Under the pieces are notes generated by a model, which worked only from the letters and a program-made list of their open reading frames with translations, was not told the origin of the DNA and did not search any database. A stretch of 64,000 nt of DNA. It comes from Antedon bifida (lineage: Eukaryota; Echinodermata; Crinoidea; Comatulida; Antedonidae). The stretch covers positions 31,805,409 to 31,869,408 of the forward strand of contig OY727093.1 in assembly GCA_963402885.1 (NCBI GenBank), given 5' to 3'. The position numbers and the translations under genes were made by a program. Every line of letters begins with the position of its first letter. Position 1 is the stretch's first letter. Shown one piece after another: positions 33,201 through 42,675 of this stretch.

Positions 33201-35070
33201 GGCCGTTGTTGATAAATTTGGTTCTTACATTCAGAGTTCTAAAGCTATAGTTTACACGGATAACAATCCTTTAGCATATTTGCAAACTGCTAAGTTAGGA
33301 GCGACTGAGTTAAGGTGGGTTGCTCAGCTTGCAATGTTTAACATAGAAATAAAGTATAAACCGGGTTCAAACAATAAGTGTGCGGATGCTTTAAGCAGAT
33401 ATCCGTTCGAAGAAGAGAGTGTAAATAAAGAAGCATTGGCGGCTGTTGCTTGTTGCTTGTTGGTACATGTTCGTACTGCTATTGTTGATATCCAAAATTC
33501 AGATAATTCAGTTTCAATGGCAAAGTCCCTTCCGGAAACTAAGTCTATTCCTTCTGTTTTACCAAGTTATACATTTCAGCAACTTACAGATATGCAGCAG
33601 AAAGATGATGAGCTAGGTGAAGTTTGGAAACTATGGAAGGCTGGATGGTGTAGGGAAAAGGATGGGCGTCCAGAAGCGGAGTGTGTATCTGGTTGGTTGC
33701 GTGAGTGGTCCAATTATGTTGAATTTAATGGTGTTTTGTATCGGCAAGTAAAAGATCCTATTGTTATTTCATTCAGACAATTACTAGTTCCACGTAATTT
33801 GCGTTCAACTTTAATTGAGCTTTGTCATGATAAGTGGGCGCATCAGGGGGTTTATCGAACTTTGTCCTTGTTAAGACGGCGTTGTTATTGGCCGGGGATG
33901 AATAATGAAGTAAGACTTTACATTTCTCGCTGTGGTCGTTGTGTGCGTAGCAAATTACCCTCTCCTACTGTTAAACCACCACTTCGACACTTACTGGCTT
34001 TCCGTCCTCAGGAGATTTTGGCTTTGGATTTCTTAAAATTAGATCGGGGTAAGGGGGGTTACGAAGATGTTCTGGTTATGACCGATGTTTTTTGTAAATT
34101 TTCTTTGGCTGTTCCATGTAAAAATCAAACAGCAATCACTGTTGCTAATGTGTTAAGGGATTCGTGGTTTGTACATTATGGTGTTCCTGATCGGTTACAT
34201 TCCGATCAGGGTAAATCATTTGAGAACAACGTAATTCGTGAGATATGTAAGTTATATGGTATTAGCAAATCTCGTACTACTAGTTATTACCCTTCTGGAA
34301 ACGGACAATGTGAACGATTTAATAAGTCTTTATGTGGATTGTTACGATCTCTGGATCCTAAAGAACGTAGAAGATGGCCTGAGTTAATTAATCACATTGT
34401 TTATATCTATAATTCTACACCACATTGTGTTATAGGTGTCGCTCCGTATCTATTGATGTTTTGTCGAGAGCCATCTATTCCTATTGATAGTCTGATTGGA
34501 AATTTGGATAATGATTGGTCGGAGGAATATTTGCAAAAAGAAACAAAATTGATGAAAAGAGCTTATGAGATAACATTGTCCAGATTGAAGGCTGCAGCAA
34601 TTCGTGAAGAAAAGAGGCATGTTGTTAAGATGCCTGTTGAGTGTCTTAAAATCGGTGATTGTGTATTGCTTAGGAGGGAATCCTTTAATTCACGTCATAA
34701 ACTTGTTGATAAATTTCATGATTCTTCTTATATAATTGAGTCAATTAATTCTACAGATGATGTGTTTGGTATTCGGCCAGTAAGGGGTGGTGAACTTAAG
34801 TATGTGAATAGACGGAAACTTGTTCTAGACCCATCCAATGGAGAAGATACATTGTATCCAGTTGGTCATTCGTTAGTAGATGATTCCTTGGGCCTACCAT
34901 TTCAATCCGAAGTATTAAGTGACTCTGATGATTCGGATGATTTAGAGGACATTAGATTCCATTGTGGGAATACACAAAGTGTCCGTTCTCCTCCGAGAAG
35001 GTCAACCCGTTCCACTAAGGGTATTAATAGTAATCCTCATAGACTTCCAATTTCTGTTCTAAACAAATAA
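30220..35070 (+). CDS. Gag-Pol polyprotein of Ty3/gypsy element
   Basis: The open frame runs from an ATG at 30169; the ATG at 30220 (MAKAEKPDTETT) is the more likely start. Residue positions below count from 30169. Gag is about 18-330, ending in two CCHC knuckles, CFNCGQFGHNRDNC (about 296) and CWECKKVGHFAAKC (about 317). The aspartic protease has VLDTGAEASIIP (about 400). RT has FLRMPQGLTNSPSTFQ and the catalytic YLDDILIF (about 795). RNase H has VDSSGNGIGACL and TDNNPLAYL (about 1030). Integrase has an HHCC finger (about 1217-1260) and a DDE core with LDFLKLD (1285), SDQGKSFEN (1344) and GQCERFN (1380). The C-terminus lacks a chromodomain. Gag and Pol share one frame without a shift. No stop or frameshift is seen, so this copy may still be mobile. 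Confidence 0.95.
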   Translation: MAKAEKPDTETTGINSMIAALTDVLKGVGVQKVPPIKLAKFRGRPKSPGDVTLREWLEDFETYCTHYNLGGDVKYDALVSHLGGSAKDEVHYQMSILGKGKNVKKAIQVLQTTFSPDESVSALNTLFYSRNQLDYESVAEYSLELMKIYSRLLEASFPNEQNALKHLQDSTLKQRLVEGVRDPLVRREMRRIELASRGKSFMEMREEVLELFKGETSRGYRPKVQGVDFPTNSYSNQSENCEIKKELKDLKQQLDQLQQSLCKFSQNTTNNSFNRSGPRRCFNCGQFGHNRDNCEMPPGLCWECKKVGHFAAKCPSRVRKSKPEPSTDNHNLGSVQIPVVSVEDKIIPPNDLREPSESSLLSRLVAQSPCAVIKFGSVELGSVLDTGAEASIIPSSIYHRILKSELGGLHSADKLFTNVIGVCGVEVPIEGYVEVPIEILGHNLLGSFLIVSDSACNNNVSYPILTGCNILRYIQDDPRILETLGKVVGAKTALPCTGRAEVVLRVNDEQSQIFVSLKHFNTAVPVACDKLHEVNVCSSVLPPDDVCSNGSELVDGNYPSHKRSIVAESELVCPPGLLLKGLPRDKERKVLLLLNNYKHVFSTGPYDVGKCDVIPHSISLISNNAPIRLPYRRVHPNNIKEVKAMLQEMLNQGIIRPSKSDYASPIVLVQKKDNSLRLCIDYRKLNGRTMKDSFPLPRIDEVLDVLTGSRWFSTLDLAHGFFQIIMADDSIGKTAFRVPWGLYEFLRMPQGLTNSPSTFQRVMEYVLGDLNLSEVVLYLDDILIFSATFDEHLNRLDKVFSRLARYGLKVKGRKCDLFREEVAYLGHVISSKGVSVDVGKTDKVVSWPVPKNVTEVKSFLGLASYYRRSVPNFAKIASPLHNITHMAASRVGNGRAGVGKDKIGTFHWGLPQQIAFESLKKSLVTPPVLAYPIFDREFIIEVDSSGNGIGACLSQRDDNQILHPIAYASRGLRGSEKSYAGLSSFKLELLGLKWAVVDKFGSYIQSSKAIVYTDNNPLAYLQTAKLGATELRWVAQLAMFNIEIKYKPGSNNKCADALSRYPFEEESVNKEALAAVACCLLVHVRTAIVDIQNSDNSVSMAKSLPETKSIPSVLPSYTFQQLTDMQQKDDELGEVWKLWKAGWCREKDGRPEAECVSGWLREWSNYVEFNGVLYRQVKDPIVISFRQLLVPRNLRSTLIELCHDKWAHQGVYRTLSLLRRRCYWPGMNNEVRLYISRCGRCVRSKLPSPTVKPPLRHLLAFRPQEILALDFLKLDRGKGGYEDVLVMTDVFCKFSLAVPCKNQTAITVANVLRDSWFVHYGVPDRLHSDQGKSFENNVIREICKLYGISKSRTTSYYPSGNGQCERFNKSLCGLLRSLDPKERRRWPELINHIVYIYNSTPHCVIGVAPYLLMFCREPSIPIDSLIGNLDNDWSEEYLQKETKLMKRAYEITLSRLKAAAIREEKRHVVKMPVECLKIGDCVLLRRESFNSRHKLVDKFHDSSYIIESINSTDDVFGIRPVRGGELKYVNRRKLVLDPSNGEDTLYPVGHSLVDDSLGLPFQSEVLSDSDDSDDLEDIRFHCGNTQSVRSPPRRSTRSTKGINSNPHRLPISVLNK

Positions 35071-35131
35071 ATATGGCTATTGCATTTTTTTTATTGAAAC
35101 TTTACTTTTGGGGGCAAAAGTACTTCCGGGC

Positions 35132-35139
35132 GGGGAAGA
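35132..35139 (+). promoter_or_regulatory. Polypurine tract
   Basis: GGGGAAGA lies immediately before the TG of the 3' LTR, the normal position for plus-strand priming. Confidence 0.7.
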
Positions 35140-35796
35140 TGTGATGAATTGAGTATTGAGGGCGCTGCGTAGTCATTCTGTAATTGGAATACAGGTGACA
35201 CTGTGTGATAAAAGACCGTGCGTAAGCAGAGCGGGTCTTTTGTTCGTTTTGTTGGCTCTCGCTATGTTACTACAGTTTTGGTTGAGAGTTTGTTTAAGCT
35301 ATTGATATGTTCTTATTTTGTAAGTACTAAGCTTAACTTGTATATGTATAAGCAACTGATTTACCATATGTTAACTATAATCATGCTTACAATTAATGAA
35401 ACTTGCATTTACAATATTTATCTTAGTTTTGCTCAGTCGGAAGTATAATAATCAGGAGTTGTTATCTTGTTATCACGAGTTGATGCTGTGTCATACATAC
35501 GTTGGTGTTGATAACTTGAGGTACTATTATATTGTGATTGTTCGTTGTTGTATTAGTGTTGTGAATTATTACATTATTACTTATTGTTATAATTGACTGT
35601 TAGATACAGTGGCAATTGTTATTTGTTATTCGTATTTTGCAGGGCTTGAATCTTATATCTTGAATCTCGAATTCTTGTACCTGAAATGACTTATGCCTAT
35701 GTAATGATTTGATGCTGAAGTACAATATATACGAAACTAATAAAATCGCACTGAAGGAAAGAAACCAAGTGTTTTCTCCTCTTTATTTGTTCGGAC
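35140..35796 (+). repeat. 3' LTR, last bases missing
   Basis: 657 bp matching the 5' LTR up to TTCGGAC, then joined directly to AAATATCTACC of the flanking repeat. If the LTR really ends in CCACGACA, the last seven bases are missing here. Confidence 0.9.
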
Positions 35797-36187
35797 AAAT
35801 ATCTACCACAAACCTATATTTTTAGTTATTTTACGTGCGACGAATGTGAAATTACTCTTATCTTCCTCCTGTGTATTGCGACTGCGACAGAAAATAAACA
35901 TGACGACATCATTGTTTTTTTTCATGGCTGATTATAACTACGAAAATATTGCGGTCTGACACGATCTGTATAATACATGATTGTGTTTCAATTTGAATAT
36001 GCATGATTTTACATGGTACATGGTAGGGGCATGGATTAAAATCCATGGTAGGGGTTACCAAATTGGTTTCGTAGATTGAGTTATTTTTAGTCGTATGACC
36101 ACACAATAGGCCTATATTGGTTTAAAGTAAAAATTATAAAGAAAATGCATTATTTTGGGAGATCGATCGAAATTTTGGAAATTGTTT
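35797..36187 (+). repeat. Right copy of 391-bp flanking direct repeat
   Basis: Copy of 28789-29179. After it the sequence continues TATAAGACATTATTTC, which is presumably what followed the left copy before insertion. Confidence 0.92.
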
Positions 36188-36994
36188 ATAAGACATTATT
36201 TCAATATTGCATCAGTTCCATCTCATTTAAAAAGATTTTCCATCTAAAAACAATTGAAGACTTTGGTAAATCGAAAAAAAAATGATACCAAAAATATTCA
36301 AATGCAATTATTAGGCCTATAGGATAGAAGATAGGATTCTAGTTAATAACTGTCGTTTATTTCGATAAAAAATTATTATTTGTTTTTTTTATTTCGGCGA
36401 ACTTTTCTTCAAAATAAGCCACGGGGATCGTTTTAGGCTATTTTTGTTTTTTTAAATTAATCCTTTTCATGTTTGTGGGAAAAAAAGAAAATTGTAATTA
36501 AGTTGTTTGAAAATAAGTAGATGGTCTCTGACGGATTGTTTTCTTTTGAAAAAAAAAAAATTGTATATACCATTTTCATTGGTAAAACCTAATGTTGCAA
36601 GAAGACAAAAAGTCGACTCAATTATGAAACGGAAACAGACCAAACAGAAAGAATAAAGCGTGTATAGAATTATTGGGTTTTTATCAGTAATTGTTAGCGT
36701 TCATAAAGAGCTTTTTAAAAAATGAATTTGTTCCTTAATTGTTTCATCTAGGCCTAGGTTTAAAAAAGAATACCCAGCTGTTTTTCATTATCAAAACCAC
36801 TTTTTGTGAACTAAACTAAAACTGTGTATTTATAATGTATCAATGTTCATGTTACTGTAGTATTCATACAGTATATTGTATCGAATATAATATTTTTAAA
36901 TTGATATATTTTTTTATAATAATTTTTGTTTCTTTTAAAAAAAGCAAACACAAAATACAAACTATTTACTTTTATTTAAAGATGTATATTATAT
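36188..36994. other. Intergenic, no gene
   Basis: AT-rich with poly(A) and poly(T) runs. No coding or repeat structure was recognised apart from the next features. Confidence 0.4.
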
Positions 36995-37025
36995 CACACT
37001 GTTTGATAGTGTAGACAGAGCTTTA
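36991..37025. mobile_element. MITE family 1, right-end fragment
   Basis: Only ATCACACTGTTTGATAGTGT and AGACAGAGCTTTAG remain. It lies at the left edge of the 37-kb direct repeat; the 44-kb partner carries a full MITE at the corresponding place. Confidence 0.75.
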
Positions 37026-37520
37026 GAGCTAATCTTGAATACACCTTAAATGAATACTGTGCTCTTTCCTACATTGGAGTTAAATAAAGTAAATTTTGCA
37101 GCATCAACCGCAGAAATACACTCATGGTTAAACAGACTGCATGCATGGTGTAATCGGGAAAGTATTCTATCGCCCTCATATACAGCGTTATATTGTAGTT
37201 AATGACATGGAGGTATAACACTCTAGTGCATGTGAACACAGCTATTATTTATTAATTTGTTTGTAAATTTAAATTGACCAAATAAAAATATTTTAATTTA
37301 TTGTGTAGGTCTTTGATTGAGTTGGATCTTGTAAAGGTTGTTTTATTTTTTTTTGTTCATGAGCATTTGTGGGAAAACAAATTTAGAAAAATAAAACTTG
37401 GAAGACTAAATTATGTCTAGAATAGAAAATCAGGAGAAACATCTTTATGCAATTGAAAATGTTTGTTTTGCTAGATGTATGAAAATACTGTTCTTATCAT
37501 TTCAATTTGCAATGGAAAAA
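36998..37520 (+). repeat. Diverged direct repeat, left copy
   Basis: Shares with 44389-44905 many words in order, for example TGGAGTTAAATAAAGTAAA, CAGAAATACACTC, CTATCGCCCTCATATACAGC, GACATGGAGGTATAACACTC and TTCATGAGCATTTGTGGGAA. Small indels separate the copies. Confidence 0.85.
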
Positions 37521-37804
37521 CTGTTTTAAAGATCTCCGCCTTGGATAACTACCTTTATCTATCTTAGATAAGTAGGCATACAGACCCTTGTAGAACACTA
37601 GTGTTACATCGCCGAGCAAAGGTGTGAACTATATCAAACGCTTTAAATGTTGCAATTGATGATTCTTGCATGTGTTTTTAGTAACGAAGTTCGAGAAATT
37701 GTTCTACAATATAAGATTTCACATCCCCGAGGGAATAATATTTTGCTCTCGTGAATATATTTCCCGAAGCGCGGTTATTACGACTTAGCTTGCGTTTCTT
37801 GTAA

Positions 37805-38030
37805 GTGCAGTAAACAAAACTTCGTAGTGTGATGGGAAAAGAAGAAACTCTGTAGCCAGGGTGCAGAACAGTTAATATACACATTTGTGGGGAAAAGGTA
37901 AAGGTTTTTCTGATGGAGTATACCATATAGAATGTCAGAAAAAAATCCCCATCCCAGGGTCTTGGGCAAAATTGTTTGCACCACTTTTAAATGTTGGCCT
38001 ATATAACACACACAAATACCTATAACACAC
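37805..38030 (-). repeat. Inverted repeat pair, left arm
   Basis: Its reverse complement contains ATTTGTGTGTGTTATATAGG, GGGATGGGGATTTTTTTCTG and GACATTCTATATGGTATAC, in the same order as the plus-strand copy at 39210-39400, with substitutions and indels. Confidence 0.8.
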
Positions 38031-39209
38031 ACAAATACAATATGAATCATATGATGTTAGGAATAGATGAGTCCCACTATCTGATAGTTGGCCCTATTAT
38101 ATGCCATTATGTATATTGCCTGTCAAGGCATATTTTTTAACACTGACTGAGAAGAATCGCTTATCAATGTGAAGTGTCTTCTTTTCGCTGAACCAAAAGG
38201 ACGTAGATTTTGCAAGGTTTTAATTTGTTCAGCATTTTTTTTTGTGCAGAATTGTTCAATTTACAATGTTAAGCTTCTTTAATTGGATGGAACAGCTAAT
38301 GTTAAAAGATAAGAGGCCGCAGTGCAGTGGTCCTTAACTGGAGAGATCTTTAATTATGATTCCTTTTGCATTAATTGGTATGGAAACCACCAAATAAAAT
38401 TGCAAGTTGTTGATTTTAACACCTTTAATGAAGAGCATTTGATCAAAGAAATGTTACAGATACTTGATTGTTTTAATTTTGCAACTTAGTCTTATACGAC
38501 AATGTATATTAAATTCCAGTTTAACCACCAAATTATTCAGGCGAATGAACATTAACACTAATCTTATTCATTTTTATACACACAATGCATCATTCCATAC
38601 CAGTTTGTCCATCTGTATATTGGGGAAGCAAAATCACTTTTTCTAGTTCCAGAATAATTTTGAATAATACTGTACTGGTGGATTGGGTTGAACTTGAATT
38701 TCAACACGGTAGGAATATCTGGTGTTGTGTAAGGAATAATTGGTATGCCCTTATCGAAAGTGATGTCTCATACACTGATGCATACTCTTAACACCCTGAT
38801 CGGAATCTGCTATTGTGACATGGATACCAAAAACAACACCCTACCGTGAATGTTCCTTTCTATCTGAAGTGCGTATTTGAGTCAGCATTATCTGCGACCT
38901 ATTTTCTAATGTAATGTTGGGAGGTATAATACAATACACTCGCATTGGGATTTGTGTATACATTTAATTTTAAGATAGTATTCGTACATTTTAACGTTAA
39001 AAGGAATTTTTTTAAACTGTTGTTTTTCCCGCAAAATTGGACGCAATATTGGATTCTGTCATGATGATGTCATTGTTATCGACTCGATTTATCAACTATA
39101 CTATGAGAAGTAGTTATTAAAGTAAGCCTCAGCTAATTCTAATCATCATAAGTTAACACAACTCCAAGTAACACAAACCGTGAATTGGTTTTCTCTATCA
39201 CCTGTAAAT

Positions 39210-39400
39210 AGGTATTTGTGTGTGTTATATAGGCCAAAATTTAAAAGTGCCGTAACAAAGTTTGCCCAAGAGCATGGGATGGGGATTTTTTCTGACATTC
39301 TGTATGGTATTCTCTATCAGAAAAAACCCCAAAAATGTTCCTTTACTTTTTTCTTGCAAAATTTATACTGCACCCAGGCTACTGTGGAACAACACAAAGA
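39210..39400 (+). repeat. Inverted repeat pair, right arm
   Basis: Plus-strand copy of the 37.8-38.0 kb sequence: ATTTGTGTGTGTTATATAGG, GGGATGGGGATTTTTTCTGA, CATTCTGTATGGTATTCTC. About 1.2 kb of unrecognised sequence lies between the arms. Confidence 0.8.
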
Positions 39401-40182
39401 CAATATAGAAAATGCTGTAAACTAGGCTATGTTTGAATGAATTTATTATGATTACCATATTTAAAACAATTTTACTCCTACTATTACAAATTAAGCATTT
39501 ATTAGGAACAATTACAGGCATCAATACCATGTTGGTTACCTGGTGTGCCGGGTAAAAGCAAATGACGTCGTGATTAGTAAGAACAGTAAAAGCATTGCTC
39601 TCTTCAAGCGTAATCTTATGGACAGCATAAATGGTCACCTTTTTATATTCAACTTTTTCGATTGTTATCGTCCTAGCGTAAATTGGCCATAAGCGAGGAA
39701 AGGTTCTAACAATATTTCTAAATTCTTAGTTTACTTCCAATCGATCATTTAAACTAATTTAGATAATATAGCCTATATCCTAACTATAAATTAATATACT
39801 TAATTGTAATACATGAATCGATCAAGATAATATACAGGTTCTGGATTTTCTTAAGGACACAGAAATGTTATTTAATTAAATACCGACTTAATGAAAAATA
39901 AAAAAACAATGCATAAACTTAAACAATTACCAGAAATATAAATAGTTTAATATGTTCTATAACCGGTATCTCTTAATTATGAGTCACATATAACACTTGA
40001 AATACCATTTTTGGTTATCAAGAGTAAAAACCTTTAAAACAATTCTACCAAAGAGCTTAATGTGTAATTCATGGAGGGATTATTTATAACAATTTCACAA
40101 TGGTGTACTATGCTATATATTATATATATATTATTATATATAATAATAATATCCACTGATTCTGTCAATTATAATTGAGGAT
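39401..40182. other. Intergenic/3' flank of TRIM gene
   Basis: No gene seen. A TA-rich run at 40109-40150 (TATATATTATATATATATTA) is a simple repeat in the probable 3' UTR of the TRIM gene. Confidence 0.45.
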
Positions 40183-42675
40183 TTAGGATATATCTGAAGT
40201 GTCGGCGGTATTTTGAGATAAACTGATGTGCATTTTTATTACAAATGATTGGTTTGAAACGTATATGTAATCATCTTTTGTGCATACAATTTTGTTGTTT
40301 GTACCGTTCAGATTATATGGCAACACAATGATTCCTACCAACTGTTGATCCTCAGTTTTGACTATCAATATTTGGTCTTTTTCCAATACAAGTAAATATC
40401 CTGAATTGCTGACAGCTACACCAAGTGGATATGTGATTTCACTATTAGGTCCAAAGCTTTTAACAACTTCAAAGTCAGAATTTAACATGTAAACGCAACG
40501 ACTTTCAGAATCAGAAATGAAGATATTGTCTTTGAAATCCACGCAGACACCTGACGGCTTTACATTTTGGGCTTCCGCAATCGTAATTGTTCGAAGAGTA
40601 CTATCTGAAAGAAATACTTTGATATTTGATGAAGTGCAAATAAGAATGTTTCCATTGGAAGTCATGGCTAATGCTTCTGGTATGATTCGTTCTCCAAGAT
40701 CAACTGTATTCTCTTTTTGTAAGATGGAATGAGTAAAAAAGGTCATCGATGTGGTAGGTCCAACAGGCAAACAAACGCATCCTATTTGTTCAATTGAGGG
40801 GCTTACAGCTAATCTTGGAATAGTGTTGTACTTAATAGCTAGTATAATGGGTGACACAGTTCCATTGCAAATTCCGATTCGACATTGATTAACAGAAGTA
40901 GCATCGACAGGTGCATCAAGAAACATAATTTTGTCTGATGGAAGCACAACTATATCAAATATTTCAAAGCTTTTTTCATTTTTAATGGTCAGATGCGTCA
41001 CAGACACACGTCTAGTTTCCACAAGATTTCCATAATGCATTACTCGCACCGAATGTTCCCCTAAATGTTGCAGATCAAATGTAGTTTCCAATACATCTGC
41101 AAAGTGGTCTTTTTCTGGTTTAATATACTCAGATGTGGGGTCAATACATTCAACAACAATACCAATTTCCTCAGAAACTCTTTGGTTATTTTCATCAACC
41201 ATTGTAACACTTGTACAAAGCGCATTGTTCGCAATGCTATATTTGGCATCTAGTCTATATACTATGATTGAAGGTGACGGAACAGACTCTCCCATAACCT
41301 TTACTACAACATCGTAGGTACCAACAACTGGAGGAACAAAACTTGCTTCATGCTCTCCTGGCTCATTTCTAATTCTTTGTACTTGGCAATCAAAACGGGA
41401 TGTACTGTCGGTTTTGAGGCACACAGATGCTTCAAGTTTCATGTGTTTAGAATGATGAGAACAAGGTTCGTTCTTTCTGTCTCGCAATCTAATGATGATG
41501 CGATATGGGTGTCCAACCAGTCCATTATTACATATTACCTCAGTGTTAGCTGGGACAATGCTGTATGCTTGGAATGAGGTGTTGTAAACACTAGAAGCAA
41601 AATCGTCACAGATGGGATGATGTGTAAATGACAAGAAGCCATAGGCCAGGTTTAGTCTAGATTCCGTTTCTATTCCTGTCATTGATGGAGATTGACCAAG
41701 AAGATTCTGTAATGAGCTTGTATGATGATGAAGAGCTTGTGAAACTTCAACAGGAGAATGACGATCCAAAATGGGTTGGATAATTTCAAGAGTACTGCCA
41801 ATGCGTGAAAGAGATATATCGGCTTCTTCAGTTTCCTTTTTGTATTTTTTCGTTGAAGACAACTTGAAAGCATCTATGTTTTCTTTCAGCTTTTTCTTTT
41901 TATGGTCGATAGCTTCGTCCAGATTTGATCGAAGATTTGTAAAAAATGAATTCATATCATCAATGCATTCTTGATAGTTGTTATCAAGCATGTTTGATTT
42001 TCTGCTAGATCGATCCGACTTCAAACGTTCTCTCTCTTGGATCGACACAATATCATCAACTAACTTATTAAGTTTAATGTAATGTTCATCCTTTACAGAA
42101 TCCAAATCAACAACTGTATGTTGTTGGTGATTAGCAACTTTGCACACACAGCAGATTACTGTTTTGCAATCTCTACAGTATTTTTGCAATTTGTTGGTTT
42201 TGTGAAGTTTACAATAATGTAATTGCTTTACCTCGTTTAAATCGATAGCATCCAATGATGCTACAATGTGACCCTCAAAAGACCTCATTGTTGAATGGCT
42301 CTTTGTACACTTCTTACAAATCTGGCGTCGACAGTGATGACACCAACTGACAGTTTTGAGACCACGATGGCATTCTTCACACGTTGATTCACCGTCTTTT
42401 GTTTCTGATACTGGCACTTCAAAACAACTCATCAGTTCCTTGATAGTTAAGTTGTCCGGAAGATGTGCTGCATCATCATCTGTCAGCTCAAATACTTGAC
42501 GGCACGTAGGACAGTGGCGTGGATTAACAGTAGCGATACACCTCATGCAATATGTGTGACCACAGGGTAATAATTTTGGTCGTCGTTCTTGCAATGTATA
42601 TTTTTCAGTACACACCTTACAGAATAACATTTTTTCGCTTTCGGTTAATTCAGGTGAAACTCCCCCAGAAGCCAT
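40183..42675 (-). CDS. TRIM-type RING E3 ligase with filamin and NHL-like repeats
   Basis: 830 codons in one exon. C3HC4 RING at residues 19-58 (C19, C22, C38, H40, C43, C46, C55, C58), B-box 1 from about 99 (CEECHRGLKTVSWCHHC), B-box 2 at about 152-193 (YCKLHKTNKLQKYCRDC), and a coiled coil at about 195-320. A filamin/IG-FLMN domain at about 373-477 ends with PPVVGTYDVVVKVMGESVPS. The C-terminal beta-propeller-like region at about 660-820 has SGVCVDFKDNIFISDSESR and YPLGVAVSNSGYLLVLEKD. The architecture matches TRIM2/TRIM3/TRIM71 (class VII). Known members are ubiquitin ligases, some RNA-binding; substrate unknown here. The NHL repeats are divergent. A pyrimidine-rich AG about 20 bp upstream of the ATG suggests a spliced 5' UTR. 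Confidence 0.9.
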   Translation of the reverse strand: MASGGVSPELTESEKMLFCKVCTEKYTLQERRPKLLPCGHTYCMRCIATVNPRHCPTCRQVFELTDDDAAHLPDNLTIKELMSCFEVPVSETKDGESTCEECHRGLKTVSWCHHCRRQICKKCTKSHSTMRSFEGHIVASLDAIDLNEVKQLHYCKLHKTNKLQKYCRDCKTVICCVCKVANHQQHTVVDLDSVKDEHYIKLNKLVDDIVSIQERERLKSDRSSRKSNMLDNNYQECIDDMNSFFTNLRSNLDEAIDHKKKKLKENIDAFKLSSTKKYKKETEEADISLSRIGSTLEIIQPILDRHSPVEVSQALHHHTSSLQNLLGQSPSMTGIETESRLNLAYGFLSFTHHPICDDFASSVYNTSFQAYSIVPANTEVICNNGLVGHPYRIIIRLRDRKNEPCSHHSKHMKLEASVCLKTDSTSRFDCQVQRIRNEPGEHEASFVPPVVGTYDVVVKVMGESVPSPSIIVYRLDAKYSIANNALCTSVTMVDENNQRVSEEIGIVVECIDPTSEYIKPEKDHFADVLETTFDLQHLGEHSVRVMHYGNLVETRRVSVTHLTIKNEKSFEIFDIVVLPSDKIMFLDAPVDATSVNQCRIGICNGTVSPIILAIKYNTIPRLAVSPSIEQIGCVCLPVGPTTSMTFFTHSILQKENTVDLGERIIPEALAMTSNGNILICTSSNIKVFLSDSTLRTITIAEAQNVKPSGVCVDFKDNIFISDSESRCVYMLNSDFEVVKSFGPNSEITYPLGVAVSNSGYLLVLEKDQILIVKTEDQQLVGIIVLPYNLNGTNNKIVCTKDDYIYVSNQSFVIKMHISLSQNTADTSDIS

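Larger units (their letters stand above)
29179..35796 (+). mobile_element. Full-length Ty3/gypsy LTR retrotransposon
   Basis: Order: LTR (29179-29842), tRNA primer site (about 29847), one gag-pol frame, polypurine tract (35132-35139), LTR (35140-35796). The LTRs align with a constant offset of 5961 and no difference noticed by eye, so insertion is recent. There is no env frame. Confidence 0.95.
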
